NCBI RefSeq assembly: GCF_037975245.1
Contig: NC_092577.1
Span: 33,066,398 to 33,130,397 of the forward strand
Origin: Apostichopus japonicus
Taxonomy: Eukaryota; Echinodermata; Holothuroidea; Aspidochirotida; Stichopodidae
DNA: 64,000 bases
Reading direction: 5' to 3'
Shown here piece after piece: positions 12,678 to 26,800 of this stretch (positions are counted from its first letter, which is position 1; every line of letters begins with the position of its first letter). Made by a program: the position numbers and the translations under genes. The notes beneath the pieces were generated by a model. That model was not told where the DNA came from. It did not search any database and saw only the letters and a program-made list of their open reading frames with translations.

Positions 12678-15600
12678 GATGAGTGGAAGTTATAAATAAA
12701 ATATTAAAAACTCCAAAAATGTACAGGAAAAAAGAGAGTAAATAACGAGTTCCGCAGAGTAAAATTAAATACTTGAGGATATCGCGGTGTTTGGTGGTTT
12801 ATCCATGCAAGAAACTCCGGTCAGTTTCTATAAGTTTTCCATTGAAGTCCTTTCCTCTTCGATATACATATACAAGGCAGTGAACTTGAAGACACCTCCT
12901 GCACACCGTTATGAATTCACACCATGCACTATACAAGAATAGTATAACATAACACTATACGCTTCGCAGCTTGTTCACTCGTTACGTAATATTACTACGA
13001 TGAAAGCTTCAATCGAAATGGGAAATCAAAGTTAATTGAGGCGCATTCTCAGAGGAAGAGTGCTGCGTGTGACCAGCACAAATAGACTCTTTTCATTGGA
13101 TGGAGAACCTCTGACTCTTGCCCTCATTTGAATGATTGACAGCTGTGCAACAACAGTACCCTAATTTGACCCTATATACCACGAATGAATAGGCGCGGTT
13201 AAAAAACATGACGGATTAACTCCTCGTTAAGTCTTTAAGCTTTTTTTCCCCTTTCCTTCGCGTCTTGTCCAGGAAATGGTAATAGTGGGAGAAAATATCC
13301 AAGCTAAAGTTCGACACAAACCGATGTGAAATGCAAACAATGTAGATAGATACCAAGGAGAGAGATTTATTTAGAAGTGTGAATAAACATTAAAGTGGTT
13401 ATAAAAGTATCGTGGGAAGAATGTGCATATAATGTTTGCATTCAGTGAAGTGAAGGAAGGATGTACGACGTCGTTTTTAGTCTGATTTAGTAATAGCCAA
13501 ATGTATAAACGTATTATTCATATTCAATTAGTTCACAAATTGAGAAGTTTCCATATGTAGAACAGACAAGAATACATGAGTAACCGTTATCCTTCCTACA
13601 AAACACTCTTTATCCAAAACATCAAAAGTCACCACCGCCCCACACCCTTCCCAATATCGAACAGGTACGTTATAACTATATCGTATTTATATAGGGATGT
13701 TAACACACTTTAAGATAACTCCAATCGAGAGCATGGGGGAGGGGGTGGGTCATCGTGGGGTGGGCGTGAAAATTCTCCCACGTGAGAGACACATATTCCC
13801 CAAAGAATGTAAAGAATTTAACCCCCAGGAATTATAGCCAGGGGTGCATATACAGCCATTCTTCTTTTTTGTTTTTCTTGGGGAGGAGGAGGAGGGGGAG
13901 GGTGGTGGGGGTGGGGGAAGGGGAAGGGGAGGTGGGATAGATATATTTCGAGACCTGCTATGGCTTTGTTGAAACTGACAGCAGTAATTGACTAAGCAAG
14001 ATGTATCACTGTTAGGTGGAAACAAACGTGGGGGTTGGGGAAGGAAAATGACGTTGCGTGTCGGATGCAAAGCTTGGGTTACCATTATAAAATGATATCA
14101 GAGCCCTGCTGAGGGGCCGGCAGTCGGAGGCCGAGGCCACACCAAATAATGATTATTATTCGGGCCTTTTTTATTTTAAAGATGGAAGTAGAATTAGTTT
14201 CTTAAGCGAATTGCCAGTGGTAATAAATTATATGCTCTCATAGTGAGAATCTAATAAGTTGATTGAAAATTTGGATACTGGTTTAAGAATTGAATTAGCC
14301 ACCTGGTCCTTTCATAATGAGAGGATGGGGGAGAGGAGGACGCTGGGGCCAGGAGGATATATACAGCCCAGGGGTTAGGGTTATGGTTAAGGTTGACCCC
14401 CCCCCCCCCCCCCGGAACAGCATTTTAAAGGTGCTGTTGGTCAGTATTTGTGTGATGTATTTGGTGCCGTTCGTGTATACGTAGAAGGTGTACTAGAAAC
14501 CGTAAACACTAAGTTGTTTCAATCAACCAAATTAGTACATCATTTCATTTCAGTTGAGTTCAACAGACACAGCTCCTTGTTATTCAATTGCAGCACTCTA
14601 TGCGAATGTTCCACTTAATTAATTGTTACGTTAAGCTAGAAGAGAAAGCCTCTTGTCTCGAGGTTCAATTGATACCTGGATGAAGTAAATCCCTTAATCA
14701 GACGGTCTGTCACATTTATTAACCTGATGAACTTGAAAGGTTATAATCACGATGATGACCATTCAGTGTATTGATTCATTAAGAGCATGATTAATAAAAT
14801 TCAAAGGCTTCGTGTACAACAGGCGTGTGTACAACGGTTGGAACACAACTGTCCAACTGATTCCGCGAAACTATATGCGGTTCTTCTTTCCATCGTTTAT
14901 TGCAGCCATATTTAGTGGGGCTCTCCTTAGGTTTTCTTCATAAGCTAAACATAAGCTATAAACTAAACTGAGAGGAGGTTTCGGCTCTGTGAGATGGGCT
15001 CCTATTTTAGGAACCCCGGTGGGTAGAGGGCTTGGAAGTAATACTACTTCAGTGAAGTTCTGGGAATAGCCCAGCCACCAGGGAGCTTTATTTCGTGGAA
15101 GGGTGGATATGCCAGGGCTTCTCTACTTTCGCGCCACTTTCTCATTTCCCCCATTTAAACTGCTTTTTCAATCCTAAAGCTCGGTCAGGCTTGTCCCCCT
15201 CCCCTCCGCCACCCCCAGCCCGTCACCGATTTTTTCACACCTGTGCCCTGCACTCCTTGAAAATGATCTCCACCACGTACAAAACTTGTTACGGTAAATG
15301 GATACTATTTTAATGTTGAAAGGACTAGGAATGACCATGTTTACATTAGTCAGTGAATTTATGTATATAATTTTGCAGTAAGGAAAAGCAATTTGTTAAC
15401 AGTTTTTTATTTTATTTAATAATATTTCACTGTAAAAATTAATCGAAGTCAAAGTATCACAATCTTTGTATATGGAACGAGTCAGTATGAGGCAGTTGAC
15501 GGAGAAAATTAGTTTTAGAAGGGAATATGGGTGGGGTGGGAGGGGGGGGAGGGGATACTCAATAGGCAACAGAACAATGATCTAATTAAACTTTTCTGTT

Positions 15601-18600
15601 ATTGCACAATTTGAAAACTGCCTTAAAAATGTGAGACACGTCAAAGTAGCTACGCGTTTTTTGTTTCGCTTGTGACATATTTTTCTTCTACTGTACAAAG
15701 GGGAAGTTCATAAATTACATTATCTATGGGACGGAAGAAGGGATGAGGGTTTGTGACGAAGGGTTGGGGGGGGGGGAGGGTAAGATATATAGCATTGGGA
15801 AGGGGACGAAACGTACTTGATCGACAGTAGTACAATGACTTAATCAATTGATTTGTGTTATAATACAATTTAATATCTTCTGTCTCTAAACTATGAGACA
15901 CATTAACTAACAGCTGTAACCACATTTTCGCTTGCATTATATATATTTGATAACCGTTGCTTTTAAATAAACTGGCAATTCTTCTGCTTGATATAGTTGC
16001 GTACATTATAGAAAAATGGTTATGTCTTCCCACGTGGAAAAGCTTTGCACCCAAGCCTCCCCACCCCTAAAATGGAAGTGTAGCTTCGAGCCTGCATCGA
16101 GTGGAAGCTTCCAGGAAAAACAACTAGATATACGATAAAGAATGCTTATTTATCTGAACAAGAATCCATCTTGCCACTTTCACCTCTACTGCCCAAGACC
16201 CATATCTTTTAATTCTCAATCCCCCTACCCACATGTTTACCTTCTAAGGATGTGACAACCAGGGGCAGTCCAGTAACTTGAAATATATAGTTTACATATT
16301 CCGATAACGCCGCGAGAGTGTATACATAGTGCGACACAATTGCGAGGGAACGAATGGCTTCTGGCTTTTCGAAATATACTCATCAGTTTATTGTAAACCA
16401 AAGTTTCCCACAGCGGCTACTTTTGAACTTGTACCGCAAAGATGAAAGAACAAAGCAGAGACCATTGTTTAAGAGGAAGTTTAAGATGATCTCTATCAGT
16501 TAATACCAGCATACATGGTGGTGACCATCGAATGGTGTTACGTCATCGAACTCGGCCAAAGTTAACGAAGCAGGATGTAGCAGAAAATCAGCCCTGTAAA
16601 CTCATAATGTATGATTTGGTAAACAGAGACCGTGTTTAAATTTGGCTGTATATAGCAGGAAATGTTATAATTGGATTTGCTGGTAGTTAAGCTTTCCTGC
16701 AGGCTCCATCTGGTGTAAACCTCAAGGCACGTATAGTGTCGAGATGAAAGGGTCAATCTCAGGTGACCGGGGAAAATTTCTTGGAAGAAGAGGTTACTGA
16801 CTGTATCTGGAATTGCCAAATTGCCAAGTGAAAACCGAGCCTATATAATAATTATGAGTAATAATTTACAGTGTGAAATTCATACTTTGCATAATAAGAA
16901 GGGGCTCAATCATGTATAAAAATGAAGAATATATCAATAAACATTAGAATAAAATCTAAAAATATATTTGTCTCGTTGTGCTTTACTTTACATGCTCGCT
17001 TAAGATGGATGAAGGAGGGGGCTCGTATGGTTCGGACGAAACCCCACCCAACACAAGCACGCAATGAATAAATAAACCATCAAAAACCATTTCGATGTTT
17101 GTATCTTGATTTTCAAACTACTAGCCTATAAATGAACTATACGTTAACTTCATCAATTCTTTGTTCAGCAATTAATATGAGCTCAGATCGAATTAATAAC
17201 CTATTTCGTTTACTAACTTGCAGTGCTTTCCAGCGAATTATGTTCTCAGCTGGACGGCATGGGTTTGTCACAACTTCCATCTTAATCTACTACGTGACTA
17301 GTATCTTGCAATATTTGAACAGCAGAGTGCACCCCCTTCCCCGTTACCTCCCCCTCAACACGATGTAATTTATAGGCATAGGCCTATTATACTTGCAAAA
17401 TTTGATGTTTAAATTTTTTTGATCGTTTTAAACATACAAGGTCTATACTGCCCGATACTTGAAATTTGTTTGTAAGTTTCGCATTAAGGCAGAGTGGGGG
17501 AGGGGTGGGACATCCCTCACCATAGACCTCTCACCAGGTCGCCAGTCCATAACCTTATTTCGAACCCCCTCCTTAGAAAAAAAATTGTGCGGCACGGTCG
17601 ATCATCACGTAATATTGTCTCTTGCCGATAGCATACATAACAGACAATAGTCGGGAACACTTCAGCGAATTCTAGTCCCTAGATATGGTCATTCGTTATC
17701 GTACATAAAGGCTTTGTTTGCAGTGTAGTGAATGTAGGACCCAGCGGAAATGTGAAACGCCGTCCCTGGTGGAACTCTCCAGGTTCGTTTGCCTGTTGTA
17801 AGGTTTCTTTTCAAAAGCATGAATATGAGTAACATATATTTCACTTGAGAAAAGTTAAAGCCACCAATATATTGTGAAATTACACATATCGTTTATCTTA
17901 CGTTAGAGTAGCCTACTGTAGGCCCTAACGTTAGTGTTAAGCCTAATATGCTACTATTCGACCTCATGCAGCATGATTGTTTGTGCATGTGTTATCGATC
18001 AGGTTCCAAATTTGAAATATAACGAAAACAACATAACAACTTCAAGACCTGCGCACATTTTCGCTGACATTTTGGTCAGCATTAATGGTCATAGTATTCA
18101 AATAATTGTTTTGTATGTGCATTTAAGATATTAACATATGAATTCCAGTGTTGGAACAAAGTTAACCCCCATGTAGCTGACATTAGCAGTATAATTATCA
18201 GAAACTCAATTATTTTCATGTCAAAATCTCAGTGAAACAGAAAGAAGTATAATTTAATTATCATAACCATCAAAGCAAACAAATGATATCTATAAAATTT
18301 ACTGAAATTTCGATCAAACTCAATCCAGAGGAAGGCAGAAACACAGCTTGAAGTGATGGAAGCTGGACTTTCAAGATTCAAATTCTGCTGAGTGGTAGTC
18401 GAATACCTTAAAGTTTAAACTAGTATTAACAAAATATTGGATGTCACATGTTAAGCAAGAAACTGACATTCAATAATGTGATTGAGATTCGAATGCCAGT
18501 TAGTAAATGACTGAAACAAGGCCAAAGTGATATACTGTAGTGTAGATTCAGTCAGACGAAAATGTAGCTAATAGGCCTAACACAAACTTGAGCTATCGCA

Positions 18601-19939
18601 ATAAGAATACTATGATTGTGGTCATTTTTGTATTCACTTTCAGTCAAATGCACTGGCTATTAGATAAATTACACAAACTTCTGTGAAACCTTGATCTTCA
18701 GAACTTCAGGGATTGAAGTACCCTTTATAAATGGCTAGGAAAAGACACCTAAGTCGATGATATTTCTTGGCAATTTTAAGTCTCAAAACAAAACATTTCT
18801 AATTTATTGTGTGAATGAACTTGCCACTAATTTTGTGAGTTATTCAGACCTGTCATTCTCAGTGCTTACCTATGGTCAGAAGTTCGTTCTCCAAATCGTA
18901 CTTTTACGAGAGCCAAGATTTCAACTCGCAGTCGAAAATCAGAAACCATGTAAAGTTCTGCTCATCTACTGGGATAATTCCATTTGGCATTGAGCATCAG
19001 CAATTTTTTTGGCAATGTAAAGTTTTGGTTAAATACTATAAATATCCAGCTACGGTAGCCTAGCCTAGGCCTAACTGAGTTAGTCTAGCCTAGGCCTGTT
19101 CTGTTATATTCTAGAGTCAGCTAAACTTAGGCTCAGGCACTCACAGTTGCAAGAAGGCCTAGCCTTCTGTACTTGCAGTTTGTAGGTCTCCCATACAACT
19201 AGATGCAGTACCAGCCTTGTAAGCTAATTAATGCTTTTTAAAGTTAACAGTTAGTGAATGAAAATAGTGTAGGCTTGGTTCTATGCTAGTGGTGATATTC
19301 ATTGCGAATTATATGATTACAACCCAATCTCAGGGCGGATAGTAGAAATACAGTAGGAAGAATTGGAGAGAGTCCAATTCCTTGCTTGGGTTTCACAGTT
19401 CTTGCCTAGGGAAGGGGTCTTTGGATGGGGGTGTTCTCCTTTGGCACAATTATATCTTTGATTGAAAGTGTTTGTATCCAACCAAATGGGTGGCATCTTT
19501 TTCGTCAAGACAAATCTGCTTTTATTTTATATCAGTGAATTCTACACTGGTTCTTCTGTCTTACTGTACTGTCCATATAACATTGGTTTTTGTGCATGCA
19601 TGCCATTTTCAAACAGTTGCATCAACTGGCTAAAATGGTGGTGCATTTAATTTTCTATTTCTTTGGTTTGTGGCATGTGGTTCCATGTCTACTCTAAAGC
19701 CTTGCTGTGACTTCATTAAGGAACCTAACTCATTCCATGTACAAATAGTGATGTTATCAATTTGAGTGAACCTTAACATTATTTAAAAATCACTATTTTT
19801 ACCCAAATTTGACTAACACAACAAACTAATATATCACCCTTGATGTTATCTTAGGCCTAAAGTAAAAAAAAATTGTGAAATTGTTAGCTTCCCACCATCA
19901 CTTCAAACATTAATATTAAGAGTTTATCCGGTTTTAGTC
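12678..19939. other. tbr upstream region and tbr-KDM1B intergenic DNA
   Basis: No supported exon. The first ~500 bases should contain the tbr promoter and 5' UTR. G/C homopolymer-rich patches occur at 13735-13935, 14330-14415, 15530-15555 and 15765-15782, and AGGCCT-containing short repeats at about 19055-19165. Open frames here, for example at 15650-16054 minus, resemble no known protein. Being shared by two head-to-head genes, one of them a developmental regulator, it is a likely place for tbr enhancers, but nothing in the sequence alone proves one. Confidence 0.45.
13173..13178 (-). promoter_or_regulatory. possible TATA box of tbr
   Basis: TATATA on the minus strand about 495 bases upstream of the tbr ATG, where no other exon is seen. 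Position and sequence only; weak support. Confidence 0.25.
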
Positions 19940-20197
19940 GTATGTATGTATGTATGTATGTATGTATATGTGATCTTCCCGCAAGCAGGAACTCGCGAAA
20001 GAAGCCATGGAGGCTTATAGACTCGCAAGCTGACCGAAGCCAATCTCTCGGCACACATCCATTTAACGTCCATGTCGGGAAGTTGTTATTGAACAACACC
20101 CTTGCCAGACGACACACATTGCTGTCGGCGGGGAATCGAACCGGGGATCTCATGACTGGGAGACGCCGGCGTTAACCACTAGGCTATACACTCCGCC
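19940..20197 (-). mobile_element. tRNA-derived SINE, family 1, copy 1
   Basis: Read on the minus strand it starts GGCGGAGTGTATAGCCTAG, with an A box TAGCCTAGTGG (20186-20176) and a B box GGTTCGATTCC (20142-20132), and ends in a (CATA)n-type tail. These are the internal pol III promoter parts of a tRNA-derived SINE. The copy at 63043-63288 differs at only two positions outside the tail, so the family was active recently. Confidence 0.88.
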
Positions 20198-20569
20198 ATG
20201 TACATAAGTCGTACATGCAGTAGATACAGTAGCTCCGTTCTTAAACTACACAGGGTCCACTTGCTTATCATATGTTGTAAGCAATGCTTTGAATATTTTG
20301 ATATATATATTTCCTTTGACAGCATACACCTTTGATTATTTGTATAAAGTTAAGCATATTAGATTCTAATGTTCTCACGTTATGATGATACTGAATAAAT
20401 TACATCATCTTTAAAAACAATAACTTGATTGACACAAACTTACAAATTTAAGACTTCATATGCTTCTAAGGCTACTTATTTTATTCTTTTCTTTCTTTAA
20501 AAGTAAAACATACTGACGTGGATATCAGTGGCTCAGTCTCTAAGCAGGTGGAATACAATTACCGAGACA

Positions 20570-20820
20570 ATGTCGGCAAGAATAAAGCGCAAACCAGCCA
20601 AGTATTTAGAAGAAGGAGAAATACCAGCTGTACAGTCCCCTCAAGTGCGGACCCCTACTCCTACCACTACTCCTACCCCTACCCCACCCAAACTGCCTTC
20701 GAAAAGAAAACTTGAGGCGAAAGAAGAACAAAACAAAGCAGCCAAGAAACCGTTCAGGAGTTGCGAAAAGCAGAGATGTCCCGCAAAGCTTCCAATTTGT
20801 TTTACCAACGCGACAGAAAA
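20570..20820 (+). CDS. KDM1B: KDM1B exon 1 (start codon)
   Basis: Encodes residues 1-83: basic N-terminus, a [13 protein letters not shown] linker and the first zinc-finger cysteines ([15 protein letters not shown]). Donor GTATGT at 20821. A CTTTAAAAG acceptor-like site at about 20495-20503 suggests an upstream 5' UTR exon. Confidence 0.88.
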
Positions 20821-23800
20821 GTATGTATTTTTTGTGTTTTTGTGTATGTGTGTTATGAACCCTTTGCACCCTGAATTTTACATCCATGGGGATTGACATC
20901 CTAACCATAAGTTTTTCAGACATAAATATTACCACATTGTGGTCCCAATACTGGTGGTACTGTAAGCTTGGGCCGAATGTTACTGGTTGATGATCCTTGT
21001 GTAACATTAGGTCTAAATCTAGGCCCGTATGTTACTGGTTGATGCTCTGTAACATTAGGTCTAAGACTCTAAGTCTAGGCCTAATGTTACTGGTTGATGC
21101 TGTGTAACGTTCGGCGTAAGTCTAGGCCTAATGTTACTGGTTGATGCTGTGTAACTTTCGGCCTAAGTCTAGGCCTAATGTTACTGGTTGATGCTGTGTA
21201 ACTTTCGGCCTAAGTCTAGGCCTAATGTTACTGGTTGATGCTGTGTAACGTTCAGCCTAAGTCTAGGCCTAATGTTACTGGTTGATGCTGTGTAACATTA
21301 GGTCTAAGTCTAGACCTAATGTTACTGGTTGATGTTGTGTAACGTTAGGCCTAAGTCTAGGCCTTTTCTTACTCCTAGTACTAACGCTAGTATTACCATA
21401 AGTATCACCCATTAGCATAGGCCTACTGTCATCCAAATCATTGCTAAAATCGTCATCAAATTGGCTTTCAAAACCACTAGAATTGCCGTAATCAGACACG
21501 TTCAAATCTTCGTCCTCATCTTGAAGTAGCAGCATCAGAGCTTTGTCAGTCGACATTATTTTTGATGTCATGTTTGCGATTTTTCTGTACGAATTTCGGT
21601 CAAAAATTCACTGATGGAATGTGCACATGGAATCTAGTGACTTTGTTCCACACCCTACAGTAACAGACTCTTTCATTGTCTTAAAGTGGGAAAACCCCTA
21701 TTGCATCATGTGAAAGCTGCTCTGTCAGCTTTTTCGAGTTACTGCAGTTTCACAGGAAAGCCGCTATAGCGGCTTATATGGTTGTAAGGGTTAAGTAAAT
21801 ATGGCAGCTTTGTTCAAATTTGTGCTTAAATATGATTTTATTATCTAGTAATATTAGTATCTCAACAGATGCTTTAAAAAATCATTAATCGTCAAGGTGT
21901 GATTATCCCTCCGACCAAATTTCCGGATAACAGACTTTGCGAGAATCTATGGCAGTTTGAATATATTTTTTTATCACAATTTGAATATTGGATCTAACAG
22001 AATCTTCTCTTCTGCAGGTGCGCTGGGGACACTTACACATCACGGTGGTACCACATGTCGGCCGGAGAGCATTTCTGCAATGAATGTTTTGATCATTATT
22101 ATAGGAGGTACTGTATGATATATACTGGTATTTCCACCAGCATTTTTAAAGGATGACTTAAGTCTTTAAGTCTTTAGTCTAATATTTGTCATAAATTGTC
22201 ATATTTCTTGAGAAAATAATAATTCATAAAGTGTTTAAACTCTATTGTAGGAAACAGTAAGTTAGAACCATCCTTATCAATTTCTTTGCCTTCTTTCGTT
22301 CATTTCACTTATCAATAAATAAATGAATCAGTATCTTTGTGTGTGTACAATAATATACAAATGCCTAAAGTGGAATTACGACCTTCCTTATCGGTTTTGA
22401 ACCTCTGGACATACATTCAGCGTCCATTGCCAAGTGGTTAGGTTGTCCGCATATAAAGCGGGAGGCCCGGATTCGAATCCTGGTGGAGGCTGGAAGTTAT
22501 TGCACTGTTCTGGATTTTCCAACTCACTACGATTTCAATATATAACGTATATTGTGTGTGTTTGTATAAAGGTACAGATTTTGACATATTTTCCCGTCAA
22601 AGATTGTCGTAAAAAACATTGTTGTTCCCAGTGTCTTTCTTATCTCCTGCTGTTTTCATACCTTCCTGCATCCCATAACGCCATATTTCATAATTTGGAC
22701 TTTCATTGGATATTTGGTTTCCTAATTAATCTTTCTTTTACCCGCCGCAGCCATAGGGAAGGTTACAAGCTGTTCTCTGAATGGAAGCGGGAGTGGAGTA
22801 AGAACGGCAAGACGGATCCAAATCTGAAGACCTACATGGCTGATCAAGTGCTTCCGTATTGGGTCCAGTGCAACAAGCAGTCGTGTAAGAAATGGCGCCC
22901 CCTACCCCCTCGGAAGGACCTGACAAAGGAGATAATCAGTTCGTTTGTATGCGATCACGCAGATAACAAGGCTGTGAGTAGTCAAAGACAGAAAGCTAGT
23001 ATCGATAAAGTCGTAGTCGATTACAAAAACTTCTTTAGTCGTTATAGTTTTCCTGGTTTTCAAATTTGTGCTAAAATTCTGGACTGCTGACTTGAAGGGA
23101 CATTGAGGACATCGACTCCCTCGTCTCATCGTAAATGTCGTTGGTTCACTTTCATTTTATAAATTTGAGGCTCTATTTGACAGTAGTCTTGTTCCTATTG
23201 ATTTCTTTGTTACTGCGGAGGAATCAACCTCATTTACTAGACCGCAGGAGGGAGGGCAAATTTTAAGTTCACATGTAGCCTGCAAGCAAACTTTCTGCAG
23301 CCCTTTAAATGGATTTTCAAAAGTCTATTAACACTTCATTATAACAGAGAAATCTCTCTATCGAACGGATAATCCACCGAAACGATAAAGTTCACCGATT
23401 ATCTGAATGGTAGAATATGAAATATTTTTACTTTTCGGAGTTTGTACAGTTTTTTGCAATAGGATATTTCAAACCTTTTGTGAGGAGGAGTAAACCAGTG
23501 CTAGCATCTGGACCTATTTTTCATCTGGAACAATCAATGACTGGCTAGATATGAGAGTTGTGGAATATCAGAATGCATCCAACCAACCATCATAAACAGT
23601 TGAATCGAAAATATATGACAATGATTTATTAAGTAATTGTCATCGATGCGCAAAACAAAATACCAAATTAAAAATAACTGCAAAATACAAACGAAAAAAA
23701 CGGCAGTTTTTGGCGTCACATTTCGAAGAACATGTTTGGACAAAAGATAATAGATCTGGTCCTGAAAGGTCCGTAAAAGTTTCTTTCCAGCTTTTCGTCT

Positions 23801-26800
23801 TTCTTTTTCAAGTTTTCAACTGTCATTTAATTTTACTTAGGGAGTCGGTGACTCTTGCGAGTGGCCGCAGGACCCAAGGGTGAATCAGGTTTTCGATGAT
23901 ACATGGCTTCAACTTCTGATGACCCCTCCCCTTCTGAAGAGATCCCCTGCCGCTCAATTCCTGTCCGCCTATTTTCCAGATGGGGTCGGATTAAGCCCTA
24001 CGAGTCAAAATCCAGAGGAAGTAGATAATAGTGAGTTGAAATGGTTGACTTGTTTTCTGTACATATGTTTTGCAATGCAAGTTTGTGGAAAAAAGCAAGA
24101 TGTTTAAAAGCAACAGAGATGGGCCCTCAAGGTTTAATCTAGAAATAACCAAACTTAAGAGAAATCGGAAGAGTATGGTCAGACTACTACATCTACTGAT
24201 CAGACCGGTGCTTGTTCTGAACCAGCTTGTAGGCAATGTTATCGGAAGGTGGGTGAAGGTGGGGGAGGGGGAGGGGAGTGGGCAGGTGGGGAGGGGATGA
24301 TATTGATTGCTACATGACATATCTATGGATTTCAAAATGGGACAAGCCAAACTCATCAAATTATGGAAAGAAATTATAACCTTAGTAATCTCTGTATGTT
24401 CATTTAATACATAATTTATTTGTCATATTTAATGTCATTTATTTGAAATTAAAACCATAATAATCATAATAATCTTTGAAACAGATGACACTCTCAAAGA
24501 ATATCTGTGCCTCCACCATATACCCAAAAATTATTGGAAGTTTGTACAATTTTTGTTAACTTTTTTTTTCTTTTTTTTTCGGGACCAATTCTTCTTTTTC
24601 TACCAGAGTCTGTACCAAAGTCGTACTTTCAGCCTTTCTACCAGCCTGACGAACAAGGCCGGGCCCTCTGTGTCTGCGCGGATGTGATGGACTTTGACGA
24701 GGTCCAAGCGTTCCCACAATTCGCAAAAGAACAGCAGATGTATCTGGCAGTACGGAACCTGATACTAGCGTTATGGGCCAGAGACTGTAAGGTAAGGTGG
24801 CCAGAAATGAAATGGACTTGATACATTCCAGCAGAAAATAAAGAAACATGAAGTCCATTGGCAGCATGGTTGTCGAGTCCGGGCCCAGCTTGAGGGGGGT
24901 TTTTGGCAACTTTTCGGTTTTATTGAAAGTGCTAAGAACTCCAAATGGTGGTGGTTGGATTTGTGTCCCCTTTAATGCTGCTTTTGTTTGCAGACTACAA
25001 CTTAAACGTTTTCTCAATTAACTACACATTTACTTCTTAACTACTCATTAACTACTCATTGTCTTTGCAGTAAAAGTAGAACATCTGTATGTAAGAATAT
25101 GACAAATATATATATATATATGTAAATAAATATAACTGAAATCGTAGTGAGTCAGAAAATCCAGAACATATATATATGTTGATACTAGTTGGGACTAGTG
25201 GAACACTAGTAGTTGTAACTTGGAGTTTCACACGTTTTAGCGATCATCAGACAACTCTATATATATATTTATATGTATATATATATATACATGTGTGACA
25301 TTTTAATTCTCAAAGAAAAGAGTGTAAAATGTGCAAAATTCTTAAAATCTCCACTAACTGTTTTGTGATGTTTTCTTTCATGTGTATCTCGGCAGGAATT
25401 TCTTACAGAAAGCAAATGTGCACAGTATCTGCTGGTGAGGGGCTTGGTCCGTATAAGCTGTTCCAATTTGTTAGAGAGTGTTTTAGTCTTCCTCACGAGA
25501 AAAGGTCTCGTCAACACAGGTCTCCTCACGGGAATGCCAACAGAGCTTCAGAGTAAAGCGAAAACACCACAGGTGAGGGGGAAGTATTCGTTTGGGGTGG
25601 GGGTCAGCGGTGGGGAGACAACAGGGGATCATTATGTTGTATACATGATGCAATACATTTGTATTATGCCTCTTGTGTGCTTGTACAGAACTTTCAAGGT
25701 TTGTAATCTCAAATTGCAACACTTTCCACATTTTAGACTTTAAACTGCAACACTTCCACATTTTAGACTTTGAACTGCAACACTTTTCAACATTTTAAAC
25801 TGTGGTTTGCAACACTTTCAACATAATAAACTGGATTGCAACACTTTCAACATATTAAACTGTGGATTGCAGTGCTTTCAACATTTTAAACTGTGGATTG
25901 CAACTCTTTTCAACATTTTAAACTGTGGATTGCAAGGCTTTCAACATATTAAACTGTAGATTGCAACACTTTCAACATATGAAACTGTGGATTGCAACAG
26001 TTTCCATATATTAAACTGTGGATTGCAACTCTTTTCAACATTTAAACTGTGGATTGCAAGGTGTTCAACATATTAAACTGTGTATTGCAAGACTTTCAAC
26101 ATTTTAAGCCTTGGACCATAGCACTATCAAGTTCAATAATTTTCAACCTTCTCTAGTGCCTGGTCTCCTAAGACAACATTTGCAAATTTAAAACGTATTT
26201 CAGTGCTTTCAGCATTTCATGTATTGGACCTATATACACAACATGACATGCCATAGCAGTGCTTTCAACATTTAATGTATTGTACAGAAGTACTCAATGT
26301 GCTATGCCATAGCATTGCTTTCAACATATAATGTATTGGACCTAAGTACTCAACGTGCTATGCCAGAGCAGTGCTTTCAACAAATTTCAACATTTTGTAG
26401 TGCCCCATCTCCTTGATCAGCATGTTGATCAACATTTACAATCTTGGATTACAACACTATGAACATTTTAAGGTTATTTGACATATTAACATCGCAATGT
26501 TAACATTTTACTCCTTGGATTTCAATTCTTTTGTCATTCTATGTCCTCTGCTGCAGTCCTTTAAATAGTTAACCCTTGGGACTGTGCACTACTTGAGACA
26601 CTCATGCCACTCTGATAAATGCTTTGTGTTCAATCAACAGGAAACGGTGGTTGTTATCGGGGCCGGAGCAGCCGGGCTGGCCGCTGCCCGTCATCTAAAC
26701 AACTTCAACCACAAAGTCATCGTCCTAGAAGCGAGAAACCGCATCGGCGGGAGGGTCTGGGACGTTGACGACAAGTCAACAGTGGTCGGAAGAGGGGCGC

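Noticed and set aside
15650-16054. 134-codon minus-strand frame
   Set aside because: No domain, no good start or splice context, and it crosses a poly-G tract.
20965-21365. Possible CRISPR-like array of regular repeats
   Set aside because: Units are contiguous without unique spacers and the genome is animal; it is a minisatellite.
22434-23090. 218-codon plus-strand open frame as one gene
   Set aside because: Only 22751-22973 is coding (KDM1B exon 3); the left part is a SINE head and intron, the right part runs past a GTGAGT donor.
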